Positions 10,730 through 21,899 of a DNA stretch of 64,000 nt are shown here, one piece after another. A program made the translations under genes and the position numbers. The notes beneath the pieces were generated by a model. It was not told the DNA's origin and ran no database searches. It saw only the letters and a program-made list of their open reading frames with translations. The DNA is taken from contig NC_030850.1 in assembly GCF_000208745.1 (NCBI RefSeq), positions 36,126,803 through 36,190,802 of the forward strand. The letters are read 5' to 3'. Within the stretch, counting starts at the first letter, position 1, and the number at the start of each line of letters is the position of its first letter. Source of the stretch: Theobroma cacao (lineage: Eukaryota > Streptophyta > Magnoliopsida > Malvales > Malvaceae).

Positions 10730-11342
10730 ATGGCACATGGCTCATGGAATCCAAATTCAAAACTTGTGCAGGATTCCCCGGCTACCGGAAATAGAATGAA
10801 ATATGTTAAAACCCTTCATAACATGTCAGGCAGCAAACTACCTTTGTATTCTGCAAATCCTTAATGGAGTGTGCTGGGTTGCCATTTTCATCTGGTTCTT
10901 AACTGCAGCCATTTGGTAATGGGTAGTCTAGGGACGATCTACTCCAGAATACCCCCTGCAAGTTCAGCATCATATCTACGGACTGCAAGCTCGAGTACTA
11001 CAAGATCCAGGACAGGGTTTGCTTGGTCAGTTCTTTGCAGGGAACCATCTAGATGGCAACCGAGGAACATGGAGCCGTTCTGAGTTTACAGGACACCTCA
11101 GTGACAACAATTATCCGGTTCAGAATGTCCCTTGGTCTGACAGCATTATAAGTAAACTTGATCAGCTGCGAACTGAAAATTTCACACAGTTAAATCCAAT
11201 AAACACAATAACTATAAAACAGGAACCAAAACTGAGCATGATAGTTGCCATGTTGTCTTCGAAGAATGTGGGCTCGTGAAACATTTGCTAGATGGTGACA
11301 ACCCTGGGGTACTTAACGTAGCCTTTCGATTAGGCAATGAAT
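10730..11342 (+). repeat. Block X copy 2
   Basis: Second copy of the unidentified coding-like block (see 5756). It still reads SEFTGHLSDNN and VPWSDSIISKLDQL in one frame, with an upstream frame change and an in-frame stop. It faces away from DUF247 copy 3. Confidence 0.6.
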
Positions 11343-12012
11343 AGACTTAAACTTTTCTAGCATTTATTCTTATCACCATATGCTCACTGTTCTCTTAACC
11401 ATAAAATATTATTTATTAAAAAGGGTCAATTTTGCGAGGAAAATATTATTTTTCGGCGCCTCCTCAGTTCACATTATGAGGTAGTATATTACTATATTTC
11501 TTTGGTGTAGGTAAATATAAGGGTGACTAACAGGCAATATTTTTAACAAATTAAAAACTAATGAAAAATGTTTGAATTTTGATTTAGAATTCTTGACATA
11601 ATTCCCTCTTTTCACACCAAAAAAGTCATTCATTGAAGAATGACAATGTTTCCCATAGTTTTTCATTTGTGGACTCACAACATTTTTTGGAAGTAATTAA
11701 GAGACGTGGAAGAAATGGATTCAAGTAGTGCAAAATTGTCACAGCATCTATATTAACAAAAGTAGGAAAGTAGGGTTGAAAATCAATGGCAATGTGTTTT
11801 TAGAGTACTTAACGTATGATAAATGAATGACAGAGACTAAAGTTCATCTTTCTTAGGAAAAATAAACGACTGAGACTGAGAGTAGAGTTAACTACTTGAT
11901 AATTATGCAGATAAAGATGCAGAGCTGAACCACAAAGCTCGTTGCATTAACGTCATATAAGGCACTTAAAAGGAAAGAAAAATGGCCTTAAACCGAGGCT
12001 AATGAAACTCAT
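11343..12012. other. Intergenic spacer
   Basis: From 11343 to about 11844 the sequence has no counterpart elsewhere in the array and no gene that I can see. From about 11845 it is homologous to the 3' flank of the small gene at 7007 (6840-7006). Confidence 0.5.
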
Positions 12013-12052
12013 TCATCCCCTGCTCTGGGACGAATTCCAAGTCCAGTTCTTG
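12013..12052 (-). pseudogene. Exon-2 fragment of the small 54-aa gene
   Basis: Read on the minus strand this encodes RTGLGIRPRAGDE and a TGA stop, matching the end of exon 2 of the gene at 7007-7259. At 12053 the match stops abruptly and the 3' flank of DUF247 copy 4 begins. This marks a duplication or deletion breakpoint inside an exon. Confidence 0.75.
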
Positions 12053-12418
12053 TACAAATTACACATTTAATAAATTCACAAATTTATTTTAATACTTTAG
12101 TTAGAACAAAGGAAATAAAGAATAATTAGTAAAAAAGGTTGTGGCCTTTGAATATAAGAAGTAAAAAAGAAAGAGAATGAGTCATGGTCTTACTACTGGT
12201 TAGTAGTTACATACAAGGAACAAGCCAATCCCATAAAAATATGACAAAATCTAGTAGGCATACAATTGTTCATTGATAAGGGCAACAAAGCTTGAAACCA
12301 AATTCTCTTTCCACTCAAAGTGGAAGGGCAAGTAAACTTAAAAAGTACAAAACAAACACACATAAAAAGATTGATTTTATTTGTCATTGAATCAAACACT
12401 GCAATCAAGTAAGAGTAT

Positions 12419-13876
12419 TTATTTTGTAGGCTTTGCTCTATCTAAGATTGCCAATACGGTTTGTGTGAGAGTGAGTACCACCACGATGAAAGCAGCAACA
12501 GTAGCAGTTCCTCTCCAAAGAGTGTTGAAATAAACATGCTTCAAGGATGCACATCTACGATTCCAAGAACTTTTATAATGCCGGTTTAGTTTCAAACCGA
12601 TTTCACCATAGAGCAAAGTTGATTGTACAACTCCCACAGCAAGTTTGTTAATCATAGTTGCCACAGCTGCACTGCTACCCAATTTATTGACAATAATTTG
12701 TTCTTTTATCAGTAAATCTACATCTTCCTTAGTGTCAATAAGAGAGTCTAATAGTTTAATATAACTACAAAAATAAGTCTTTTTTGGATAATAATATTGT
12801 TCGAAGGCCATCAAGTTTCTAAAACGAATCTCAGTTTCGTACTCGACATCAATAGTTAACAATTTTAGTAGACCCTTCTCAAAGTGTACCTGAAGCAAGC
12901 TGTACGTAGTAGATTCGAGCACATCATCCTTAACCGTATCCACAGACTGAAAACCTTCAAACTCAGGCCCATGAATCAAAAAACAATCATATGAAACACC
13001 ATTAAACATAACACCAAAATCATGACTAACTTCAGTACATTTAAACTTAACACCAGCCTCATGCAACTTCGTTGCGTTGTGCATGTTGTGGTTTCCTACA
13101 CGCATGTCATACGTCAACGGATAAGCCCTCAGCACCTGATATCTAATCAAATCTGTAAAGTGTTTAATCTTCTTTTCCTCGAATGATGGATCTTTTTTGA
13201 TACCGAAGTACAAGCAAGCAAGATCGAGAAAAGAGGTTTTATCAGAGATGAAGAAAGCTAGCTTATATAGATCTTCAAGGACGAAGAACGGGATTTGATT
13301 TTCAAGTAACGTCAAATCCGTTAGAAGGTTAACTCTTAACAATGCACTGTTGTTTAAGAAATTGTAGTAGTCATCCTCCTTGTCATCTCTTTGGTTTAAG
13401 ACGTGGTAGACATCCTCCTCATCATCGTTGCAGTCCTTGTCGGTGGATTTTTGTTTTTCCGCCCAATCCCTCAAGAAGAGCGCGATGATAAAAACTGCAT
13501 CATTTGATATTATCTCAATAAGCTGAGAAACCTCCAAGTTACAGATAAATTGGACTTCATAACACCTGCATATACGTATTAAATGGGATTTGACGTATCC
13601 ATGAAATTCTGTCAATCTCTCCTGAGAAGTGGTTTCCAAAAATTTCTTGTAACATCTCTGCTTCTGCAACTCCATTTGAGTCAAATTTTTGTCACCATGA
13701 TGAATAGGCCCTATTGAAATCAAGTGAGGAGTGTAGGCTTCTTCGTTTCCTGCACGAAAACGTCTAGGGATCTTGAAAATACAACACTCAGGCCCAGGGA
13801 CATCAATTGCCGGATCTTTGGGTTGGTCGTTGTTTTCATTTAGTGGAGCAATTTCTTGGCCGGTGTTTGCTGCCAT
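12419..13876 (-). CDS. DUF247 (UPF0481) protein, copy 4, long form, intact
   Basis: Single coding exon, 485 residues, the longest in the array. The start is the ATG of MAANTGQE (13876). Family blocks are present: CCIFKIPRRFRA near residue 31, ISIGPIHHGD, DAVFIIALFLR, DLTLLENQIPFF, IKHFTDLIR, NLMAFEQYYYP and the C-terminal hydrophobic segment TATVAAFIVVVLTLTQTVLA. It differs from its neighbours by a strongly acidic insertion at about residues 137-176 (clusters such as DDEEDVY and DDKEDDYY) and a second insertion near residues 275-320. The first Cys-containing block starts earlier because the acidic EEDLEP linker is missing. A leader-intron donor lies near 14113 (GTATGT). Function unknown; the insertions suggest a diverged surface loop. 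Confidence 0.88.
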   Translation of the reverse strand: MAANTGQEIAPLNENNDQPKDPAIDVPGPECCIFKIPRRFRAGNEEAYTPHLISIGPIHHGDKNLTQMELQKQRCYKKFLETTSQERLTEFHGYVKSHLIRICRCYEVQFICNLEVSQLIEIISNDAVFIIALFLRDWAEKQKSTDKDCNDDEEDVYHVLNQRDDKEDDYYNFLNNSALLRVNLLTDLTLLENQIPFFVLEDLYKLAFFISDKTSFLDLACLYFGIKKDPSFEEKKIKHFTDLIRYQVLRAYPLTYDMRVGNHNMHNATKLHEAGVKFKCTEVSHDFGVMFNGVSYDCFLIHGPEFEGFQSVDTVKDDVLESTTYSLLQVHFEKGLLKLLTIDVEYETEIRFRNLMAFEQYYYPKKTYFCSYIKLLDSLIDTKEDVDLLIKEQIIVNKLGSSAAVATMINKLAVGVVQSTLLYGEIGLKLNRHYKSSWNRRCASLKHVYFNTLWRGTATVAAFIVVVLTLTQTVLAILDRAKPTK

Positions 13877-14113
13877 ATATGCACTTCCTTCTCATGTAAA
13901 CAAACGACAATTAACATCGGTGAGCAATAGCAATGGAATTAATCAAGCCACACGTTTAGATTAAAGCCTTATCAAGCCACAACTTTAGATTTACCTCAAA
14001 AATACATAAGGTTAGATTCAGATGAAGGAACTTAATTTCATCAAAAGTGAAGCAATTAGCGAAAGATAAAAAGTAGATAAAATCAAAACCCTCATAAGAA
14101 TAGAAATACATAC

Positions 14114-14388
14114 CTCTGATGCTGAAGAAAAGGATCAAACCAGTAGAAACAGCTCAAGGTTCAAAGTGCGAGATTAACCAACTTGGTTTTGTTATTGAAT
14201 ACAACTGGTTCCTGTAAGTCTTGGCGAAAGTAATGAGCAAAGTTCTCTCACATTTAGAGAGGCAAAATGCCCACCTTGTTTTTAAGGTCCCATCCTTGGA
14301 TTGCACAAGTCGTCTACGAGTCAATTTTTCGTACAAAAACTAATTGCTTGTTAGCTGTTAAAACTTATTTCTTGTAAGCTGTTAGTTG
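14114..14388 (-). promoter_or_regulatory. Leader exon and promoter region of DUF247 copy 4
   Basis: Untranslated exon and short upstream region. It is closely matched by 21900-22172, upstream of the truncated copy 6. Confidence 0.4.
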
Positions 14389-15108
14389 TCAGGTCTGTGG
14401 CTTTGGATGCCGGTCCAATCTCCATCCCGGGTCGATCCCACGCACCCGTGAATCACAATCGTCTGTGGGACTCGCTAGACCTGGCTGAGTGAAAGCATGG
14501 GTCCTACCCAAATTCTATCTACACTTGTCTCTCCATGCGAATTAATACTAGCCTAACAGGAGGAGTTCCTCCACCCTCGCATCATCAAAACATGTGGAAA
14601 AACAATTTCTCTCATTCAATTCCAACCCACTTTTCTGTTTTTTACCAGGGGAGCAGCTGGTTGATCATTGCATAATTGAATTACTCCAGGAACTACATGC
14701 CTTAAATTCAATGTACATGGCCACAAAGGCCAAGGGTAAAAGCATACGCAGCCCCACATTTGTCATATCGAAATTTTGTAGTGTTTTTCTGAGCTAACAA
14801 CTCCACAGAGCAGGCTCCCATTCAACAAAAGAAAAGATTGTTGAGTCCTAGATCTCTCATGTTGAAACTTTGATTTGTGATTGCCTCTTCACCAATTCCA
14901 GCCACGTTAATTTCTATATTCGTGGGCCACATGGAGCTGGGAAAATTTTTACCGAAATGTTCAAGGACAAAACAGACCACAAATGGAGTTATACCTACTT
15001 GATTGTTCAAATTAACTCACCTTCTCCAGCAGAATCAAAACTCCTTCACAAAATCTTAACTGACATTTTCTTGAACCGTGGCCCAAACACCACCTGCCAT
15101 ATATGAAC
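14389..15108 (+). repeat. Block Y copy 1
   Basis: A block of about 0.72 kb repeated at 22173-22894 (about 97-98% alike by eye) and partly at 16680-16990. It holds a short plus-strand frame that reads [14 protein letters not shown] near 14900 and a phrase GEQLVDHCIIELLQEL near 14650, so it looks like decayed coding sequence. I cannot identify the parent. It abuts the truncated end of a DUF247 pseudogene. Confidence 0.55.
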
Positions 15109-15127
15109 CCTTTGCGTAATGCAAATG

Positions 15128-15716
15128 CTAATTGTTTGATATTTGTAGCACTCCCTGTTCAAACTTTACGTACAAATTACTTACATCAAAGTTATCTCTA
15201 ATAGTTTCAAACTTAACACCAGCCTCACGCAACATCATTGCGCTGTACATGTTGTTGATTCTCTCAATTGAGTTTGAAAGATAAGTTCTCACTAGAATGC
15301 ATCTAGTTAAATCCATAAAGTGTTTAATTCCCTTTTTGTTGAATAAATTATCTTCGTTCGCGTTGAAGTACAAGCAAGCAAGTAATACCTCAAAATAAAT
15401 TTGAATAAATTTATTCAAATTTTGTTGAATAAATTCTTTCAATGTCTCCTCGGAAGTCCTTTCCAAAAATTTCTTGTAATACCTCAGCTTTTGCCGTTCC
15501 ATTTGAGCCAATTTTTCATTCCCATGATGAATAGGTTCTATTGAAATCAATTGAGGAGTGTAGGCTTTGTTGGTTTGCTTCATGAAAACGACTAGGACCT
15601 TTAAATACAACACTCGGGCACAAGCTCTAAGACTTCACCAGGGATTTCAATTTCCAAATCTTGGGGTTGGTAGTTGTTTTCAATTAGTGGAGCACTTTTT
15701 TATCGGTGTTCGCCAT
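15128..15716 (-). pseudogene. DUF247 pseudogene A (internal deletion, frameshift, truncated)
   Basis: Recognisable DUF247 sequence with three defects. After the ATG at 15716 the frame reads MANTDKKVLH and stops because bases are missing. The centre of the gene (from about KEFIQQNLNK to ACLYFNA) is deleted, removing the DAVFII and LLENQLP blocks. The 3' end stops after LQISNN, where block Y begins, so the last 120 or so residues including the membrane segment are absent. The leader intron and exon persist up to about 16030. The same 3' truncation is shared with pseudogene B at 22914, so it predates their duplication. Confidence 0.85.
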
Positions 15717-16039
15717 ATTTGCAACATCCTTTTCATGTAAAACAAACGACAAGACTCACTAGTGAGCAATAGCAACAAAATTAATCATGCCCCAACTTTG
15801 GTTTTGGGATACTGGCTAAGGTTCAACTTTAGATTTACCACAAAAACCTGGGATCAGATCCAGATGAAAGATCTTAATTGCATCAAAAGTGAAGCAATTT
15901 GTTAAAGATAAAATAAATAAATAAATGAAATCAATAGCCTCTAAATTAAGAATAGAAGTACGTAGCTCTAATGCTGCAAAGGAGGATCAAACCAGATGAA
16001 ACAGCAAACAGCTCAAGGTTCAAAGTGCAAAATGAGCCA

Positions 16040-17840
16040 ACTTAGTTGCAAAGTGTTGAGTACAACTGGATCCGGTTAGTCTTGGCGTTTCAGTTTTATA
16101 CGGCTGGCAGTAATGAACAACCTTCTCTCAAAGTTAACACAGGAAAATGACCACCTTATTTTAAAGACCCATCCTTTGATTGCACAAAATTATTGCGTTT
16201 TCCTTGTCTTTTTTTGCACGTGACAAAAAGTTATTGCTCTGTCAATACTTTATACCGAGATTTGACATCACTAGGCACACTTCTCCAGTCATTTATTTTT
16301 TGATAATACTTGGGGGTTATCAAAATTGTAACCCACCAACAGGGAATTAATACATAGTCAGAAATGAAATCACCATATACAAAACATATCTCAGAAGTCA
16401 GAAAAACATCACAGCCCCTTCCTTTTCAGCATCAAATAGAAAACAGCCCTGCCCCCTCATCCAATAAGTACCCATTCTGTGCAACTCTGGAAGAAGAGCT
16501 CAAATCATGTGCTCTCATTCTGCTTTCGTACTCCTGAAAATACTCACATGTACAGCATATATTTGTTAAATCTACATTGCATGGTATATGTTGTTGTCAC
16601 CAGTAGAACAGGGAAGAGGCCATGAATCCTGCGGATAATTGTATGGAACGTGCAGCGAAGAGGCCATGGAACATTAGTCAATATTGCAATTTTGTAGCGT
16701 TTTTTCTGAGATAACCACTCCACAGACTAGGCTCCAACTCAACAAAAGAAAAAAAATTGCGGAGTCATAGATCTCCCATGTTGGAATTTTGATTAGTGAT
16801 TTTCTCTTAACCAATTCAAAACATGTTAATTTCTATATTTGTTGACCACATGAGGCTAGGAAAACTTTCACCAAAACGTTCAAGGAAAAAACAGACCAGA
16901 AATGGAAGTTTACCTACTTGATTGTTCAGAGTGACTCACCTTCCCCATCAGAATCAATTCTCCACCACCATGAATTGTCTCTTCCTCCTTCAGACTTTCA
17001 CTGATTTCGCAGTTTGCCCCCCTGCTAAGCTGCTGCACTTCGCACTGCTTCCTTGATTGGGTTGACTATCGCCATGCGGATTATTATTTGGACCCTTCTT
17101 TTTAATGGGCTAAAACATACCAGCTTAATTCACATCGGCCAAACCCAACTACAGGAGAGTGGCTGGTGGATCTCTCCATGGACCAAGTTATCAGCAGAAG
17201 CCTGCAGGCCTGATAGGACAGGCGGCCTGGATATGATTTTCTAGGCTCAGGTTCTACAAGGTTTGACCCAAGAATACTGTTATTTTTATTAATAAATACT
17301 TTATTTTATTATATTTTAATTCTAAAATATATTTTCAAATACTAATGTAAAATTATTTTTTATATATAATAATAAAATATATATAAAATGGGTGAGTTGG
17401 GCTTAAGTTTTCAAGGAATCAGCCAGACCCAAATTACCTTTAGTGATCGGTTGTCTATTTTTTATTCTCTCTTGTAATTATGAGCCTTGTTTTTAAAGTG
17501 ATATAAGTTTGGAAAAAGCAATTTGAGATCTTGATTTTTTTTGTTTTAAAATTCTGTGTAAAACTTTTTTAATTATTACAAGTTAGAAATTTGATGGATT
17601 CTAAAATTTTATTTTAATACGATTACTTTGGACAAAAGGAGAATAATCAATAAGGAAAGATGTGGGTTTTGAATAGAACCAATCTAATCTCATAAAATTA
17701 TGACATCTAATAGGAATACAATTGTTCCCTGATAAAAGCAACAAAGGTCGAAACCAAACCACCCTTCTACTCAAACGGTCAAGCAAATAAACTTAAAACT
17801 GCGAAATAAACACATATTAGTACAAATAAAAAGACTGATT
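16040..17840. repeat. Mosaic of array repeats between pseudogene A and copy 5
   Basis: No gene is visible. The order is: pseudogene A promoter remnant (to about 16250), a unique segment (16250-16680), a partial block Y (16680-16990), the GGGCC-type block (16990-17250), AT-rich DNA, and the 3' flank of DUF247 copy 5, which matches 1-286 from about 17555. Confidence 0.5.
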
Positions 17841-19146
17841 TTATTTTGTGGGCTTTACTCGTTCCAAGATTGCCAATATAGCTTGCGTAAGAGTGAGTAC
17901 CACCACAATAAAAGCAGCAACAGTCGCAGTTCCTCTCCAAAGATTGTTGAAGTAGACATGCTTCAAGGCTGCCCATCTATGATTCCAAGAATTATCATTG
18001 TACTGGTTTAGATCACGTCCGATTTTGCCATAGAGCGTAGTTGAATGTACAATTCCCACTGCAAGATTGTTAATCACATCCGCCACAGCTGCTCTGCTAC
18101 CCAATCTATTGACAATAATTCTTTTCTTTTACCTGTAAATCTACATCTTCACTAGTGTCAACAAGAGAGTCTAGTAATTGAATATAACTACAAAAGTGAG
18201 CCTTATGTGGATAGTGACATTGTTCGAAAGCCATCAGATTTCTGAAACGAGTCTCACTTTCATACGCTACATCAATAGCTGGGAGTTTTAGCTCTCCCTT
18301 CTCAAAGTCTACGTCAAGCAAGCTGTTTATAGTATTATTAATTGTACTCCTACCAATCTTAAATATACCACTTTTAACACCAGTAAACTTCACACCAGCC
18401 TCATGCAACATCGATGCATTGTAGATATTGTGGATTCTCGACCGATCAATGTTTCGCGGACGATTACTCACTACTTGGTATCTAATTAAATCCGTAAAAT
18501 GTTTAATCTCTTTTTCTTTCAATGATCGATCAGTATGGATATCGAAGTACCAACAAGCAAGTTCGAGAAAAGAGATACCAGAGTTAGGAAATGCTAGGTT
18601 ATATAGTTCTTTAAGGACAAACAACGGGAGTTGATTTTCAAGTAACATCAAATCTGTTGGAAGTTCGACACTTAACAATGCTTTGCGGCTTAAGAAGTCA
18701 TCGTCGGAATAATTTTCACTTTCCCTCAAGAAGAGCTCAATTATAAAAACTGCATCATGTAATATTATCTTCTTAAACTTGGGAGCCTCTAACAAAAGAA
18801 TACACTGGATTTCATAACACCTACATATACCTTCTGCATGATCTTCGATGTAGCTCTCAAATTGTTTCAATGTCTTCTCACAAGTCCTTTCTGAAAATTT
18901 CTTGTAATATCTCAGCTTTTTCCGTTCCATTGTAGCCAAATTTTCGTTACCATGATGAAGAGGCCCTATTGAAATCAACTGAGGAATGTAGGCTTTTTGG
19001 TTTGCTTCACGAAAACAACTAGGGACCTTGTAAATACTGCACTCAGGCGCAGGCTCTAAGTCTTCTTCAGGGATATCAATTGCTGAATCTTTGGGTTGGT
19101 CGTTGTTTTCATTTAGTGGAGCAATTTCTTGGTCGGTGTTTGCCAT
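17841..19146 (-). pseudogene. DUF247 copy 5: frameshifted near-copy of copy 1
   Basis: Nearly identical to copy 1 (287-1591) for most of its length, but an extra T in the T-rich run near 18122 shifts the frame after SEDVDLQVKEK. The reading then ends at NYCQ, removing the last 86 residues with the membrane segment. Those residues are still encoded in the next frame (17841-18104), so the change is recent or a base-calling error. The N-terminal tract at about 19017-19150 does not match copy 1 but resembles the copy 4/pseudogene B type (IAPLNENNDQPKD), while both flanks match copy 1, as expected after gene conversion. Upstream homology ends at the AAAT run near 19364, so the leader exon and promoter are missing. 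Confidence 0.85.
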
Positions 19147-19364
19147 ATTTGCAACTTCCTTCTCATGTAAAAACAAACCACAATTCTCACTAGTGAGCAA
19201 TAGCAACAGAATTAATCAGGTCAAGCCCCAACTTTCGTTTTCGGGCGCTTATAAGGGTTCAACTTTAGATTTACCACAAAAACTTAAGATCAAGTCTAGA
19301 TGAAATACTTTATTTCATCAAAAGTGAAGCAATTTGCTAAGGATAATAAATAAATAAATAAATA

Positions 19365-20657
19365 AAAAATACACTATAAGTTGACAAAAAAAGTAATATA
19401 ATTTTATAAATAACATAATAGTCGAATTCCAGATGTAGACATTGGCTTCAATAATTTATACATATCCAATGGAAGGCATTTTCAATATTTAAATATTAAA
19501 CTATAATTGATCAATTTCATAGTAATTAACAATATATATTAGAAACTGGTAAGGATGTTCGACCCCATTCTTTGTGGTTGTGCATGGGGACCCATAACAA
19601 GCACATGAAAGGGACACCACCATTTTTATATATATTTTAAACTATGTTTTGGTCAAGTATGCTATGCTTGGATGAGAGGAACACTTGACCTGAAATTGGA
19701 AATATATATATATATATATATGTATATGTAGGCCCTTCAATCTCTTTTCCTATAATGCAAATGCCCTTCCAGGTTTTGCCAAAGCTAAGCTAAAAGATTC
19801 ACTAATTATAATACAATATGAACGGTAATAAAGATCCTTTTTCCTCCCCACCTCCAAAGAAACAAAACCCACTCTTTTGCCAGGCGCCACAGATATCATA
19901 TTCCTTCATTTGACTAAAGAGGACTAAATAATAGGCGACTCAGAAGTCATACCTCTACTTTCAACTCTTCAACCATAAATGTAAACATCATAAGGGTTTA
20001 TTTTAATCTACGTTCATTGCCCTTATCATTTGCTCATCTTCCACAAAGAGTCCAAAGTAAAAGCGTAACAACTAAGTCGCCGACTTGTATGATTATGGAC
20101 CGACTCTTTTTTTTGTCTCAATTCATTCATTTAAGTTAAATAATAATAAGTTGATTCTTTCGCTTTTCTTTTGCTTAGATTTTCTTATCCTTGGTTAAAA
20201 TAAAATAAAATCATATATTTTTTCATACAACTATTACAAAATTAATAGAAAAATATATTTAATTGCTATCAATTACGAGATACTCAAATAATCAAGATTG
20301 GTTGCCCACCAGACTGACGGTCTCTTCCGTATAAATTAATAGCTACAACATTAGCCTACCCGTTTTCATTACAATGACATATGAGGCAAGTTTAAAATGG
20401 GACTAAAGTCTCCATCTCCGTACAACTTGTTTTGTCCGAAATCCAAAAATAAAATCTATCTGTCTAAAATATATTATTTTACATTTTGATCCATAAATTT
20501 ATACACTTAATTGATCCATCTAAATAAAAGGGATCAATTAATATTAAATTAACATATTTAGTTAAATAAAAACGTAACAAACATATAAACTTTAGTTGTA
20601 AAATTTAGAGACTCTAACTTTGATTTATATATCATTTAATAATCCACAACCCAATTA
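19365..20657. other. Unique AT-rich segment between microsatellite and N
   Basis: About 1.3 kb with no homology to the rest of the array and no gene that I can see. It includes a TA dinucleotide run near 19705-19730. It begins at the AAAT run that ends homology of copy 5 and finishes at the N at 20658, so it may be a contig end rather than true neighbouring DNA. Confidence 0.6.
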
Positions 20658-20658
20658 N
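20658..20658. other. Assembly gap (single N) inside a DUF247 gene
   Basis: The N lies exactly where DUF247 copy 6 loses homology to copy 2, so it is best read as a scaffold join. Confidence 0.9.
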
Positions 20659-21643
20659 TCCCCATTTTAATCAGTAAATTTACATCTTCAGCGACATCAA
20701 CAAGAGAATCCAGTAGTTGAATATAACCACAAAAATAGGCCTCATTTGGATAGTGACATTGCTCGAAGGCTATTAGGTTTCTAAAAACAGTCTCAGTTTC
20801 ATACTCCACACGAAAAGATGGGATTTTTAGCACTCCCTCCTCAAATTTGACATTAAGCAAGCAGTCGTCCACAGCTTTAAACCGAACACCAACAGCACGC
20901 AACATCGTTGCACTGTATCTGTTGTTGGTTTTCTCAACCAAGTTTGAAGGGTGAGTTGTCACTGCATGGCATCTAATTAAATCTGTGAAGTGTTTAATCC
21001 CCTTTTGGTCTAATGTTTGGTCTTCATCGACTTTGAAGTACAGGCGAGCAAGATGGAGAAAAGAGGGTTTATTAGAAGTAGCGAAAGCTAGGTTATATAG
21101 ATCTTTAAGGAGAAAGAACGGGAGTTGATTTTCAAGTAACATTAAATCCGTTTGAAGTTCAACACTTAACCATTCTCTATGGAATAAGAAGTCGTTGACT
21201 TCTCTTTCAAAGTTCCTCAAGAAGTACTCAATGATAAAAACTGCATCATATAGTATCATCTCCGTAAACTTGGAAGCCTCCGACTCAGTCCTAAAGACAA
21301 ATTGGACTTGATAACACTTGCATATACGATTTAAATGCTCTTGGATGAAGCTCACAAATTCTTCCAATGTCTTCTTGGAAGTCCTTTGACAAAATTTTTT
21401 GTAATATCTCTGCTTTTGCGACTCCATTCGACCCAAATTTGTCTTACCACGATGAAGAGGTCCTATTGAAATCAAAGTTGGAGTGTAGGCATTTTCTTTT
21501 GCTTCACGAAAACGTCTAGGGACTTTGTAAATACAACACTCAGGCGCAGGCTCTAAGTCTTCTTCATGGATATCAATTGCCAAATCTTGGGGTTGCTGGC
21601 TTTTTTCAATAAATGGAGCAATTTCTTGGTCGGTGTTTGCCAT
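20659..21643 (-). CDS. DUF247 copy 6, 3'-truncated at the N (partial)
   Basis: Open from the MANTDQE ATG at 21643 for about 328 residues, nearly identical to copy 2 (3695-4936), then cut at the N after NLLIKMG. The last 85 or so residues, including the membrane segment, are not present. All coding blocks up to CGYIQLLDSLVD are intact, so this may be a whole gene whose end is lost in the assembly gap. Its upstream region is unlike copy 2: from about 21743 the leader intron and promoter follow copy 4 (13960 onward). The gene is therefore a recombinant of a copy 2 coding region and a copy 4 promoter. Confidence 0.8.
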
Positions 21644-21899
21644 ATTTGCAACTTTCCTTCTCATGTAAACAAACGACAACATTTCTCACTAGTTAGCAAT
21701 AGCAGCAGAATTAATCAAGATTTAAGCTTTATTAAGTCCAACAGATTAAAGCCTTATCAAGCCACAACTTTAGATTTATCCCAAAAAAACATAGGGTTAG
21801 ATTCAGATGAAGGAACTTAATTTCATCAAAAGTGAAGCAATTAGCTAAAGATAAAAAATAAATAAAATCAAAACACTCATAAGAATAGAAGTACATACC

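Noticed and set aside
14870..15106. GPHGAGK in block Y as a P-loop of an NB-ARC resistance gene
   Set aside because: The motif lacks the expected GKT/S and no other NB-ARC motif follows; the frame is short and flanked by stops, so only a decayed unidentified fragment is claimed.
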